From Polytrichum commune (taxonomy: Eukaryota > Streptophyta > Polytrichopsida > Polytrichales > Polytrichaceae), in assembly GCA_950295325.1 (NCBI GenBank), contig OX485807.1, forward strand, positions 4,776,501 through 4,840,500: 64,000 bases of DNA, written 5' to 3'. Both the position numbers and the translations under genes were made by a program. Positions 36,160 through 48,359 of this stretch are shown here, piece by piece (positions within the stretch are counted from its first letter, which is position 1; each line of letters starts with the position of its first letter). The notes under the pieces were generated by a model. That model did no database searches and was not told where the DNA came from. It was given only the letters and a program-made list of their open reading frames with translations.

Positions 36160-36345
36160 GATTTATTTTATTTTATTTTATTTTATTTTATTTTATTTCC
36201 CCACTCGGAGTAAAAGCTTACACCAGCTTGAACAAATAGTTTGTTAGAATCTACTACCAAGTTCATTTCTGTATGCTTTCGGAAGGATTCAAATCCTACT
36301 ATACTAAATATCAGAATTTACCAACTAAACTTTGGTACAAATTTA
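36160..36345 (-). mobile_element. tRNA-like SINE with (ATAAA)n tail (second family)
   Basis: On the minus strand a box A-like AGTTTAGTTGGTAAATTCTG (complement of 36313-36332) is followed by a box B-like GGATTTGAATCCT (complement of 36285-36297). A roughly 85-bp body comes next, and then a clean (ATAAA)n tail occupying 36163-36199. Order and spacing suit a tRNA-derived SINE. The body differs from the 13567/59578 family. No target-site duplication was found, and only this copy is present. Confidence 0.5.
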
Positions 36346-36722
36346 CTGCTTAACCTCTGGAAGACAGTGCCTCTTTTCAAGTGCTCAAAGATGCCATCGT
36401 CACAACTTTGAGGTCACTTTTCACTTGCTTAATGAAGTCTTTTGTGTTAATATTAGTTTGCAGTATCCCACTGCACATAACCTTCATACCTACAAATGTT
36501 CGAATTTTTTCAAGAATGTTTAGCATTATTGTGATTAATGGAAATTCATGTGACATAAGATAGATTTTATAGTAACATGTTAACTCCGAGTTGTCTGAAT
36601 TTCTTCCAATAATTCCTAAACTAAGATGACACCTCGTGATATGACTGCAAAGTGAACATCTTTGTTTTCAAGGTTCCAATTTGATAAGAAGTGATGTGAG
36701 AGGCGTACCTCTCATAAGCAGT

Positions 36723-36838
36723 GAAGTAGGGCCCCATTGGTATTATGTCCTGAGGGTATAATACCAAGGGTGGGTCGAACGGGCATTCCAATCACGCTGA
36801 TCGCATGATCAGCGTTTCTTCTCTCTGAAGTAGGGCCC
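36723..36838. mobile_element. Small insertion flanked by a 12-bp direct repeat, containing two hairpins
   Basis: GAAGTAGGGCCC occurs at 36723-36734 and again at 36827-36838. Between them lie 92 bp made of two perfect or near-perfect hairpins: TTGGTATTAT/GTATAATACCAA (36737-36766) and ACGCTGATC-GCAT-GATCAGCGT (36794-36815). A long direct repeat around a compact, structured insert suggests an insertion with target duplication, but the unit has no clear terminal inverted repeat of its own. Confidence 0.5.
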
Positions 36839-37074
36839 GGCCATAGCCATTTGCAATCCTTTCTTCTTCTTCTCGAATTAATCTAGATAGTAATATAGTT
36901 TTTGACTAGTATCATCCATACTCCACAATATTTATCTGAACAAGTTAGCCTTGAAAGATCCAATGTTGCTCCAAACCTCCCAAACCGAGTGTAAATGAAC
37001 CCAAAAGCACAAAAAACTATAATAGATTTAGATGTCAATACACCATTTATGAAATTTAGTTTCACTTTTAGTTT
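36839..37074. other. Gene-free stretch
   Basis: A minus-strand frame at 36883-37065 may be a degraded continuation of the ORF1-like remnant to the right, but no motif supports it. Confidence 0.4.
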
Positions 37075-39214
37075 CTACCAAATCAAGTCATTATGTTCTA
37101 TAATGTCCGAAGAACCCATTAAAGTATTCTTAGTAAAAAATTGAATCCCAAAGTGAAAAGTTATCGCATTGCATAATCTCAAATAGTAAGTGACACTAAA
37201 TATCATACATGGGCAATGCTTCTCAATGTTCTTGTTGGTAGGAACTTCTAGAATATCTTTTCTAGGGTATATTACATTTAATGCACATACTCCCATTTTG
37301 AGGAGTCTTGTGAGACATGCACTTTTGACATGGACCCTATTCATGAGTTCAAATCCGTGTCGAATTGGATTGTAATTTGGTAGAATTCGGAGAGGCATGT
37401 CTCCCGGTTGACCTTCTCATGGTGTGCTACTTGAGTGAAGTGTAGGTATTGGCCCGGCACTGCATCCGGTCTCTCATTGGGGTAGAGCTTTTGGGCGACT
37501 CACATGAAAACATGTTGGAGGGTGTGGAATTCGGCAGCTTCGCTTGGTGGTATTCCTAAACATTCAAACTCATGGTTAGTCTTTTTTACTTTCAATGGCA
37601 TGTTCCCTCTTTCAATGGCAATGGCTTCATGAATCAAGAAGCCGAGCCATAATTGAGAGATAATATCAATTATGAGGATGGTTCCCTTGCTTCGTGTTTG
37701 CAATGTGGTCTTTTCCCATTGGTGGTGTTGATTGGGCCATTTTCTCATCTCCATCCGGTTTTCTTTGTTTTGCACTTGGTGTGGACTCTCCTAGATTAAT
37801 GATTTCAAATGCAACCTCTAGGTGGTGTTGGCTACCAAATGGACTACTATGTGAAATTGAGTATCTAAAGGAGCTACTCCCCTAGATTGGAGATACATTC
37901 TCCAACTCCATGTCAAAATCATTGCCATTGGTAGCCATGACTTTGCTTCCGAGAGGTGCATGAAAGTTGTTGGCTCCCCATTTTATAATCTCTTTGTTGT
38001 AGCAGTCTCCCCTTCTATGATGTCGGTTGTTGGTACTAGGTGATGTGGTTTTGATGACGGTTTGGTTTTGTTGCCAATTGTTGGTGCTAGGTGGTGTGCT
38101 CTTGTGTTGATATGCTATTGTTGCCGTGCTTCTTCTTGAGTTTAGGTGTGTACTGGCTAAACTCTTGGTCGTTTGAATGTGTGGTCTTGCTAGTTGGTAT
38201 GGGTGCTAGTTGTTGTGGTTTTGAGTTAAGGTTTTTGGTTTATGTACTAGTGGATTTGTGGGCTTGGTTGGATGTGGGTGTAGGTATTGTAGACCAACAT
38301 GTAACATATTGGTGGCAATGCGCCATGGCCAGGTAATTTCTTGCTTTGTTTTTGAGGTTTTGGTATGGTGTGTGTGTGTGAGTGGCGTGGTTGTTATTGT
38401 GGGGGACTGGTGGGGTTTATGTGAGGTGTAGTGTGTATATTTGTTATTGTGGGGGTGTTGGTGGGGTGATTGTGGGATGCATGGTGCATGATGTTGGCTT
38501 AGATATCTTTTGATTTGATTTTTGAGTGGTGTTGTTGATTTATTGCGCTTTGTTTCATGCAGGGTTTGGAACTTGGAATTGGTAGTGCTCTTTGTGGCTT
38601 GAGGTATGGATCAAGAAGTAGGTGGCGTATGATTTTTAGAATGTAGATCAAATTGAGATCTTGGTTTGGGCTTGCGTGTGTTGAATGAAGATGAGGTTAA
38701 GGCATTGTTGATTAGGATGTGGGGGCGGAACAAAGGATCCTAGATGGAGGTTTGGTGAATGGATTTGTGGAAGAGATTGTGAGTAAATGTGATGAACTCT
38801 TGTTGGAGAATTGATGTAATATCTTTGTGATAGTGTAACATGTACTCATGCTTTTGTAAAATAAAGAAGAATACGATAAAAAATAAACTTATCTTACCAA
38901 ATGTAGTATGCCGTGTGGTTCTCTCCATGGTCGCAATGTCTCAATGTTGGTATTGATTTAGATGTGGCAGATCGTAAAGCATATTTGCTTCCACCCTGGT
39001 CAATAAGGCATCAATAATGACGCAAAATTTGAGCGACCGTGAAAAACGAATGCCACTCAATTTCTTCCACACACCATAGCTTAATTGGAAATTTCAGGAT
39101 CCATCTGTTCAAAGCCTCAAAATAGTTTTGGAAATTTTTGGAACTTGGTGGAGGTAGCATTCTTTGATTAACCCACAAGAGTCCGATAGGTCCCATGTGG
39201 ACTTCTTCATGCAC
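37075..39214 (-). pseudogene. LINE ORF1-like (gag-type) protein remnant
   Basis: Read from 39214 down. First frame (39214-39011): GPIGLLWVNQRMLPPPSSKN then ILKFPIKLWCVEEIEWHSFF, which resembles the DUF4283-type module of plant LINE ORF1 (a P(V/I)xLW...W pattern). From about 38820 to 37668 one frame runs about 380 codons with only four stops. It is Thr/Ser/Asn/His/Pro-rich, as linker regions of such proteins are. In a second frame near 38320 a CHQYVTC string could be the wreck of a CCHC knuckle. Further on it reads KWGANNFHAPLGSKVMATNG and NLGESTPSAKQRKPDGDEKM. After a shift (37775-37500) it reads LWLGFLIHEAIAIERGNMPL and, past one stop, VAQKLYPNERPDAVPGQYLH. The last frame (37398-37075) is unrecognised. 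No RT is attached. Alternative: an unrelated plant protein pseudogene. Confidence 0.45.
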
Positions 39215-39275
39215 TAAAACATGTGTTTAACCTACGTAGTCTGTTGTTTAGTTAGTTGGGTTCAAGATATCATGG

Positions 39276-39421
39276 CATAACATTTCTCAAATCCATAATA
39301 GTGTTATGTGGAATTGACAGTATTCTGCAGAATGTTCCCACATTCAAATTGAATGTGGGAAATATTCTGCAAAATATTGTCAGTCACACATAACGATGTT
39401 ATGGATCTGAATAATGTTATG
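39276..39421. mobile_element. Short hairpin MITE, copy D
   Basis: CATAACATTTCTCAAATCC at the left and GGATCTGAATAATGTTATG at the right are inverted. The centre CCCACATTCAAATTGAATGTGGG is itself a perfect palindrome. Same family as 4624, 35401 and 35983. Confidence 0.8.
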
Positions 39422-39424
39422 GTA

Positions 39425-40239
39425 TGGCCATTTCATTATTTCTATCTTTCAAATAAGATAATGTACTAACTAAAGTTTCAAGTGCATCAATACAAGAAAG
39501 TTGAGTCTAGAATTCGGTGCATACTTGCAAGAAATTTGCACATTGGTTGTACATCAAGCCTTTTAGACTAATGAATGGTGATAATCTTGAATGCAATGCT
39601 CTAAGAATCTCCCTTGACGGCCTTGGAGTCAATCGATGAGGCAGGGTGGTTGGTGGAGCCTAATCACCCAAACCAAATTCCGTTCATTTCCCCGACTTGT
39701 AAACTTTCTTTGGCTAATAACCATAATCCTTGAATGATAAATGGTGAGAAAACCAATTTTTCTATTGTCCGGTTATCTAGGGTACATACTCTCAAGGAAG
39801 GTATCATTGGTGTCTCTTATAGGCATTTGTCACATTATTGTTCATTAATTAGATAAAAGGGTTGCTATTTCATTCTAAAAACATAAATGACTTGTCTTTC
39901 ACTCTTCTTTCCTTCGAGGGTTTCTCTCAAAGATCTTTATTCCAATATCTCATTTAGTCTTGTCTTTTGGTTGTGGTTGTGAGTTTCCATTCCCTAATTG
40001 TAAAGCATCACAATAGTCGTTGGTAACCATGATCCTTTCAAGTGTGACAATTGTTTTTGTAGCCATTGGCCAATGCATCTTCAAATCATAACAAGTTTTT
40101 GATTAATTGGTCAATGTGAATTCCAATGCAAGAAAATTTGTTTATTCATTACTTCCACGATTTAATTATTACTCAAAATTATGCAATTAATAGCTAGAAT
40201 CAACTTCAAGCTATAGTCTTGGCTACCCTGCACAACCTG
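39425..40239. other. Gene-free AT-rich stretch
   Basis: No frame or repeat recognised. Confidence 0.5.
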
Positions 40240-40267
40240 CAACAACAACAACAACAACAACAACAAC
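40240..40267 (+). repeat. (CAA)n microsatellite
   Basis: About nine CAA units. Confidence 0.9.
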
Positions 40268-40834
40268 CAAGGTAACACACAAGACCGTAATTAATTTGGT
40301 TATCTTACTCTTCACTCTCAAAGATCAAAGTTGCTAGACTAGACATCAATTTGATATTCCTACATGACCCTAGAATAACTCATGTCTAGATACTCTTGAT
40401 GAACCAAAGTTCAATCCTTACTAGGTAACAAATTGTAACTCCTCAACGTAGAGGATTATTCATATATGACAAGGGAGAAGATGAGAATTCCAACCCACCA
40501 AGGGCTCCTAAGCCCATGTTATAGTTCTAATCACCTAACTCCATCCATAGTTCATTGCCATCATCCCTCTAAGGACGATTCCCATCAAAAGGTCTCTTGA
40601 TTTGTGAAACTACTAGTCTTAAATTTGGCTCACAACAACCAAGTTATTATATTTCCTCTGAAGTGTTTCATTCCACGTTACCATTGCCCACACGCCCTTC
40701 AAGGATTTGTCACCCCAATTTGTGGTTCCATGTAACTTGAAGGCAAAGAATTCTTGTTTCACTGCCACTAGATTTATCAATGTACATACACAAATCAAAG
40801 GATTTAAAAGGGTGGTGGAAATATGCACTATTCT

Positions 40835-40880
40835 ATATAGATAGATAGATAGATATAGATATAGATATAGAAATAGAAAT
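40835..40880 (+). repeat. Compound (TAGA)n/(TATAGA)n microsatellite
   Basis: GATA units grade into ATAGAT units. Confidence 0.85.
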
Positions 40881-43360
40881 CCATCATTAAGATTGATGGT
40901 TTGAGATGACCAACAAGGTCATCCCCCTATGTGGATGAATGTGACCATTATCCAAAGCAATGGCTCTCAAGGCAATCACAATAGGTGGGAATGAAAAAGT
41001 TTAAAGCATAGGCAATAGGTAACCTCAAAGGTTTCATTGAGAGTAGGTGTCATCCCCAACAATGTTATCTCGCCATGCGTTCATTGTGCCAAAGCAACAT
41101 TCTCATAATGCTCATTTCGAGATAACTTATAGACTAAGACCAACTCGAAAATGGAGTGACACCATAATTCACACCAATGGCAACATCGGAGTCGTCTTCC
41201 TTTCTTTTTTTCCAAAACAATTTTTTTTAATTGAATAATATTAAAAAAACCATTCTCACAAGGTTGTCCAAAATGACCACCTTGCACAATGACGTTATCA
41301 TATCCAAATAAAGTACATGAACACGGTGAGGTTTTAAGAGTTTTATTTTGGAGGGGGGGGGTGGATTATGGTACCCGCCCATTCATAGAGTCAGATGTCA
41401 TTTCAAGATTGCATCTTAGACATGTCCAAACTCAATCCTTATTTTCCAGGGCATTTGAGAGTGATTTGGACTTGGGCATTTTAAGAATTGTGACCACTTT
41501 CATAGAGATTGATTATTGATACCAATGTTTTGATTGATACTTGGGATGTTTCTAAAGAAACATAACACCCTATGTCGTATCACGGTTAACCGTGATCACA
41601 TTCATGATGTACATGGATACGGGCCTTACTTTTATTTATTTATTTTATTGGGATGTTTGCCATGTTATTATTGTGAGAATGTACTAGGAAGTGAAATGGA
41701 AACCTTGTGGTCACACACTTGAGGGCATCGGTTTGTATAAACACCCTGGGTGGGAGTCTCAAATAACTATTGTTGTGCATGGGGTGAAATCCCATTTGCG
41801 ATTAACCTCATTTGCTATTTTGTAACAAACAATTCAGTTGAAAGAAAACCTCTAGGTCAAAAAATCTTAATTGTGAAGGAAACTAGTGCTACTTAGAGCA
41901 TGTTTACACTATACCAATCATGTTATCTAGTGTCACACGCATAATATTGTCACGTACCCATTTGAGGTGTATGTTAGGTTACACTAATGATCCACAACTT
42001 CACCACTATTGTCACCTCATGACACTTGATGTTCAAGTGAACTCGCTAATATCTTGGGACGGGTATGTTTGATAGGGTTATAAGGCGAATGCTTATGTTG
42101 CATAATGGTCTACAAGTTGACTAAAGTGTACACAAATGCACTTTTTCTATTTTTAAATTTGGTTTACATTAAAGTCTAAGTATGATTTGCACTATATCAT
42201 GTGATGGAGAATTCTTCATGCGTCACTCAATAGGACATAGGTGTAGGCGTTGACTTTAAACTTAGTGGAATCCCTCAAAGCTTCCACAAAGGAAAGTAGG
42301 TAGTGTGCTCATCAAACTTGTATTTAATTCGTGTGACAAACATCCCTCCCTATCTAAGCTTGTACATTTCTAAACACATTTGTGATTGGCAACCGATTGG
42401 AAGGGATTTCTCGAGAAAGAACTCCCTAAAATCCTTCCACCTTTTAATAGTAAGTATCCCACGCCCTTCCCAATCCCTTTGAATTGCGTCACTCTTGTTT
42501 CAACCCTCTCTAATATTTCTTTGACAAAAGATCCTCAATGATGGATGAACAAGACAACGACTCTTCGAGTTCGAAATTACGCCCACCAAAACTAGGATTT
42601 TGTTGTATAACATTTTATGGTTTGTTGAAGTCTAAGTCCACTTTACACTATGTCAATTGAAGATGAAAAAGAGAAACATCAACTCTCGAGGTGATCAAAT
42701 CAAACATGGTAATCGAGGTCCTTACCCAATTTGATCATTTTGCCTCACATGACTTCCGTTTCTTGGCATTTTGGAGTTTGGACCCTAAACGAAAATTCCG
42801 ATCCTCCGCCACTTGTGATTATTTTGTTACTACACGATATTATCATTTTTTGTTTATTAATTACCTCAAAAGTCAACCACATCTAAACCCTTGCTCACAA
42901 GTCCTACTTAAAAGTCTTATCAACCCCATGATCGAGCACACTTGTGGTTACCGTAACACACACACAACACAAGTTGCCTCCTCGAACAACTAAACAATAT
43001 CTTAGCCTCCATAAGAACTTCATTGTAAACAACGCGATGAAGGAAGGGAGGGTAAATTGCATGCCACCTCGTCTCACTCTCTTGTGGCACGGCTTTTCAA
43101 ACAAAATGCCCGCGCACGTGATTGGCCAACTCCGCTTTCCCGTTCCATGATGGCCACAAAGTGCCCGCATCGGGAATTTTTTAAGGCCCGAAAAGGCTCA
43201 CATGGAGGGCGGAAAAGCGGAGCCTAGGCCATGCGTCATGAGTCACTCTTTGGGAGATCATAGAATATGACCACTCCGCCTTTATTTAGAACTACATACA
43301 ATTTAAAACCCAAACAAATATAGTTTTTTCAACCCCATCAAATAGTAAACGGCATAGTGT
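40881..43360. other. Gene-free stretch with a perfect palindrome and a GC-richer, promoter-like patch
   Basis: ATCACGGTTAACCGTGAT at 41579-41596 is a perfect 18-bp palindrome. At 43080-43220 GC rises and GCACGTGATTGGCC combines a G-box core with an inverted CCAAT motif, but no coding frame of note follows on either strand. Frames at 41289-41519, 42691-42993 and 42904-43170 are unrecognised. Confidence 0.4.
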
Positions 43361-43384
43361 TATATATATATATATATATATATA
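43361..43384. repeat. (TA)n microsatellite
   Basis: Twelve TA units. Confidence 0.95.
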
Positions 43385-44397
43385 AAAGCCCATCGGTTGG
43401 TAAGTGCCACCCATGGGTAAGTGTATTTTAATCGTGCATGCAGAATCCGAGAAAGATCTAGGGAGATTCAATGTCATCCATGAATAGTGGGCAAATCCCG
43501 GATTTAATTTCCCCAATGCTGACTCAAATTCTTCTTAGTTGGACCATTTGTTTGTTAGAAGGACAAAAGAAAATTCGATATTTGAAAGAAAAAAAAGTAC
43601 CATGTGTCTCAAAAGTTTCATTTAATAATAAAAAAAGTGAAAGGCAAAAGCAAAAGCAAAAGAACGTAGGCGTTCATGCAGCCACGTGAATACGACCATG
43701 TTGTCCTTAAGTTGATTCATTGTAATCGATACAATTCTTTAATGGGAGTTCCTAGTGAAGGTCACAAGCATGCACTTATCAAAGGGCTGAAATTGCATGC
43801 TAAGAACTAGGAGCGATGAAGGTATGTTGACACTAGTGACCAAGGGCCTTGATAACACCTTTCGAAATTATCTTGTTGGTCTCAAAACGAGTGTTATTCC
43901 CACTTTGCTTCAATCACGCTAGTCACCAAACTCAAGATTGACCATGAAATAGAATCAATGAGAAAGTGGCATGAACCCCACATGTCATGAAACGGATGAT
44001 GTTTGATGGTCATCCCATTTTTAGTGGCCAAGACAAACCAAATAGGTTGTCTTAGCCCCAAATGAGGGGTGATTGCCAACCATCTTAGAATAGTATTTTA
44101 ATTGGTTTTCCTTTATCATTTTGTATTTTTGCTTCAAGAAGTATTGATTGTGCACATTGGTTCATTTAAAATATATGGGAGGAAGGCCGAACACTATAAA
44201 GTAGTGTGCATAGTGCATGTAGGATATCTAAACTTGAACCATGGTTGTCTTCTTCTATGTATTTATGCATAACTCATGTAAAAAAATACTTCGAACCTCA
44301 CAATTATCTTCAGAGACAATATATGTAGTTAATTATTATACAATTTCTTGGTAATACCCAATTCTGGAAGAAATTGTCTTCTTTACATAATTAAGAT
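43385..44397. other. Gene-free stretch
   Basis: Nothing recognised. The frames at 43471-43689 and 43894-44079 are short and unrecognised. Confidence 0.45.
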
Positions 44398-44474
44398 GCA
44401 AACATATGTTGGTAGCCAATTTTCTTCTTTGAACCTACATGTCTTGGGAAAGCTTGCTAAAGTTTCCCTCCATC

Positions 44475-44511
<37 letters not shown>

Positions 44512-44655
44512 ATTCTCATATACATCTTTTGGGACACATTTCAAATAAGTTTATATTCTAGTATGCAATTGAGGGTCCAGGAAGTATGTTGATAACACAT
44601 TTTCTTCTTTCAAGCTCCTACATGTGTTGGAAAAGCTTACCGAGATTTGTTCATG
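44398..44655 (+). repeat. Local direct duplication split by a (GA)n microsatellite
   Basis: CATATGTTGGTAGCCAATTT with TTCTTCTTTGAACCTACATG (44402-44441) recurs as AGTATGTTGATAACACATTT with TTCTTCTTTCAAGCTCCTAC (44583-44625), each followed by a GGAAAAGCTTACC-type block. A run of about 15 GA units (44476-44506) lies between. Confidence 0.7.
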
Positions 44656-45055
44656 TCACATTTGAACATAGACTTGAAATCACACAAATCATGGACCGTT
44701 TTCCCATTTTTCCCTTTGAAAAAAATGTGTTCCCTTTTTATTTGGTCTAAGACCGCTTTATATTATGTCATGTGACCACATCGTTTGAAAAGTGATGTGG
44801 CATTTTCTTGATTTCGGCTCCGGACCAAGGTTCATAACCATGAGAAATCCTAAATCTGTTTTTTCTCACAACCCCTCGTCACATTTGTAAAACAATCCTT
44901 GGGTAATCAAGTAAGTTACCTCAATTGAATTTTATTGCAGTGTATCACATTTGAGGATAAAATGGAGTCCCTTACCTAAGGGTGGGATTTCCAAAATCAA
45001 GCACTCGTATTGGTCAAGAACAAAAACAAAAAAAAAACAAAAAAGGACTCAAACA

Positions 45056-45600
45056 GTTTACACTAGGGGCCATGTACAAAGTATGAAAAAATGAAGTGGC
45101 ACTAAAGTGGTATCATTTTCCCACCAAATTTTTTGAGTGGTCCCCCCTCAAAATGATATTCCACTTACTTTGAGAAGCCAATGCTTATGCTTGGGTCCAA
45201 TTTTGACTCTAAGAATAAGGTATGGTTAAGGGGTGTTTTAAACTCCAAGTTTTTTGGACCCAAATTGTAATATAATTCCACCCTAAGAGGGAGGGGGGGT
45301 ACCATTAGGGTCCAAAAGCAAAGAAACATCCAAAATGGATACTTCTATTGATCAAGAGCATCATTTTGGACCCAAGGAGGTTAAACTAGGATCCAAGTCC
45401 AAAGTATGTTAAAATGAAGTGGCGTTAATGTATCATGTCGAATCTTGGCAATGCCAACATAAGAATATACTCCTAGGTTGAGTAACCAAACTTCAAACTT
45501 CAATCTAATCCCGAGTCCCAAAGTACAGCCCATGAATGGGTATTTTGGATCCCAAGTTTCTTGGAATTTGACCCCCATGTGAACCCACCCTAATCAAGTG
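45056..45600 (+). repeat. Diverged tandem duplication of about 325 bp
   Basis: CAAAGTATGAAAAAATGAAG at 45077 recurs as CAAAGTATGTTAAAATGAAG at 45400. Later, CCAAGTTTTTTGGACCC with CCACCCTAA (45245-45285) recurs as CCAAGTTTCTTGGAATT with CCACCCTAA (45549-45592). The order is conserved; identity is moderate. No terminal repeats or coding content. Confidence 0.6.
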
Positions 45601-47100
45601 TCTTATTTGAGGGTTTCGGGTCAAGGACCCAAGTAATGAGAGTTAAAGAGAATCAAGTACACCTTTCACACTTAATAATGTGGGTTAAAACTTAACACAA
45701 GTAGAAAATAATGTAGCCCATTGTACTTTATGTATGGGTTGAAAATTAGGATGGATAATTAGATAATTAAATTTAAATATTGTAATATAAAATGATTATT
45801 TTTCAGCAAACTATTGATAGTTTTGGTATAATATCCACATCACATTTTCAACCCATCATGATTTATGTCTAGTAACAAACATTGAATCCGTAGTCTTAGT
45901 TTTGAACATACGATAATGTAAGCTCAAAAAGGCGTGGATCCAGAAAAATTACATGAACAATCGTGGTATGTCATAACCATTTAATGAATGAGGCAACACT
46001 ATTGGATTGGAGAAGAAGGCACCTTCCACATAGAATAACTCTCTCCTTTCCCCTACCGCAGTCAAGGTCGTTGACCTCCACAATCAAAGGGTTCACAAAA
46101 AAGGGCACGAAAATAGTCATGTCTAGTAGCCCTATCCGTCCTCCGAGGCCTCAAAGGTTGCCTAGTGGGCCACGATAATAGGTGTGAATGGTGTACTTAG
46201 CAAACAAAATAATATTTACAAGAAAACAACACTGAATATTGTACTTAGTGTCATTCACTCTTTGGAATTACACAATCCTATATCCATTTATTGGCTCTGT
46301 CTGTAGGACAGAGACTATGCATCAACTTCTTCGTTTCAAGAGCAAATTTCCTAACCACTTTGTGTTCACACTTGGACGTTACTTGTTCTTGTTATTTTTG
46401 GTCCACTTTATGTAATGTGGATGTTAACTATAGTTTTTATATATATATATATAAAAGTGTTCCCTAAAATGCATTGAAAGAAATCTAGTTACCTATAGTT
46501 ATTTCGGCAGTTCTTGATTATTTATTTTAAAAATCTCGGGTGATAAATGAGTAGCTTCAATCCTTGACCCGTATTTGAGAAGAAGGTGCACAAAATCCAA
46601 GAAAGGTTTGGTATAGTGAATAGCCATAAATTGGCATGAGCAAAGTGGACAACTACAATTGTGATCTTTCATAATAAAGAACAGAGCCTCACGGTTCTAC
46701 CGTTTTCTTGTTGCATATCTCATAACTTACCAACAAATGTCAAATTGATTAGTTGGATATTATAGAGCACTAACAAGTGCACTTGGGAATTTAAAAAAAA
46801 CAAAAAACTACATGCATAGTAAAAAGGCATAGCATTGCGTGAGTCCGAATAGTAAATGTGAAACTAAGTATCATATTTAGTGTACTTTTTTTCCTCTCTC
46901 TTTTCTCCCCGTAGATTTGACCAAGAAATTTGGGCATAGTAGTACCATCGCATGGCTCCTCGGGCGCATCATATAAAACGATGGGTGGGATGGTACCCTA
47001 AACCATACAATCAATCACTCAATCAAATGTCGGCCTCCACATCTGCATGCCGTAACCTAAGTAGTAATTATGGGACAACGCGGAGGCCCTATCGATGGAA
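45601..47100. other. Gene-free stretch
   Basis: A (TA)n tract lies at 46438-46453. The approach to 46950 becomes GC-richer with CATCATATAAAACG, a TATA-like element near 46971, but no gene-like frame follows. Confidence 0.4.
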
Positions 47101-47155
47101 GAGGAGAGGAGGGGAGGGAGGGGAGGGGAGGGGAGGGGAGGGGAGGGGAGGGAGA
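47101..47155 (+). repeat. (GGGGA)n purine-rich microsatellite
   Basis: About ten GGGGA units with minor interruptions. The G-tracts could form quadruplex DNA. The overlapping Gly/Glu/Arg-rich frames at 46952-47414 are translation of the repeat, not genes. Confidence 0.9.
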
Positions 47156-48359
47156 GGACGGTACTAAAGACTCAGAGGTCGGGCCACAATACACAGCACA
47201 GGCCGTCAGAAAGAGAAAGGGGGAAAAGGGGTTAAAAGGAAAAAGAGCAGCTATTGTCGTACATAGGAAGGAGTCTTACGCCCTTGTACTCCAGCCATGT
47301 TACGCTGTACATACCCACCAGCCCTTTCTCCTTATTTGGAGTATTTTGAATATTGATTGGTGGTTGGCTTTAGGGAACCGCTGTTTGTTGCATACGTTAC
47401 TTGGTGATATGTGATTTTCACATGTTGGCTATACACAATGAAAGGGAGATTGAAATACGTGGCAATGTTTAGAATACAAAAAGTAGTAGCCAGGGGTGAT
47501 GCGTAAATTGGTTGAGTCTGAAAAATGGCTATGAAGACCTCAAGCCAAACCTTGAATTGGCTGAAAACATGGGAGAGTTGGCATTCGTTGTGGTGACCGG
47601 TGATAAGCATCTCCAGCTTATGACAACTCCTACATAGAATAAAAAATGCACATCGCATAATCTGCACCTACATTCTGCAATCTATAAACATTATGCAAGT
47701 TTCAATCAAAGCACATACTCAAAGTCATGCGCAAAGCATTTGAACCACACTTTGCAACTACAACAACCATTCGAACCACAAATAAAAAGGACCTCAACCA
47801 CAATCAAAGACCGCTGGAGGTGTGTTTTAGCATGATGGCCAAATGTCCTTGAGCCAACACTATTCATCATCGATAATTAGTGGGATTTTGGAATGAAACT
47901 TGGAAAATGAGCAATGAAGTTAGAATCTCAACCATGCCCAATCCACAAACAAACAATTCACCAACCTAATCTAATCACCAAGCCAACCACCAACCAAGCT
48001 ACTAGGAAATATCAAAAAACCATAAGCAAATGAAGCACACATTCTTGGAATGAAATCCAAAAAGTGAAGGAAAGGTGAGTCAAATTTTTGTTGTAATATA
48101 GTTGGTTGATTAAGACTTTGCATGTTGTAGCTATAGCCTTTCGATGCTTGCATTTCAAGTCAATCTATTTCTCATTGCATATCACCCCTGTGTGAAAAAA
48201 ACCCTTCTTGTAATTCTTTTTCCAGTGTGCTTCTCCGAACTATCAGATTTTGGTTGCATTGTCACCTCATAGTATTTTACAAAGCTACATATCAAGCATT
48301 TCACTTTGTGCACAAAATATGGTGGTTGCCCCTCATCATTTTTGCGCATGGGTAGGCTA
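47156..48359. other. Gene-free stretch
   Basis: Short frames at 47332-47667 (-) and 47971-48153 (-) are unrecognised; no repeat copies were seen. Confidence 0.4.

Noticed and set aside
36285..36332. Possible tRNA gene
   Set aside because: Box A and box B-like strings are present but no cloverleaf or acceptor stem can be drawn, and an (ATAAA)n tail follows; treated as a SINE.
37335..37352. Box B-like GTTCAAATCC as evidence of another SINE
   Set aside because: No box A at the right distance; lies in the protein-like ORF1 remnant.
46952..47414. Gly/Glu/Arg-rich 71- and 114-codon frames
   Set aside because: Translation of a (GGGGA)n microsatellite.
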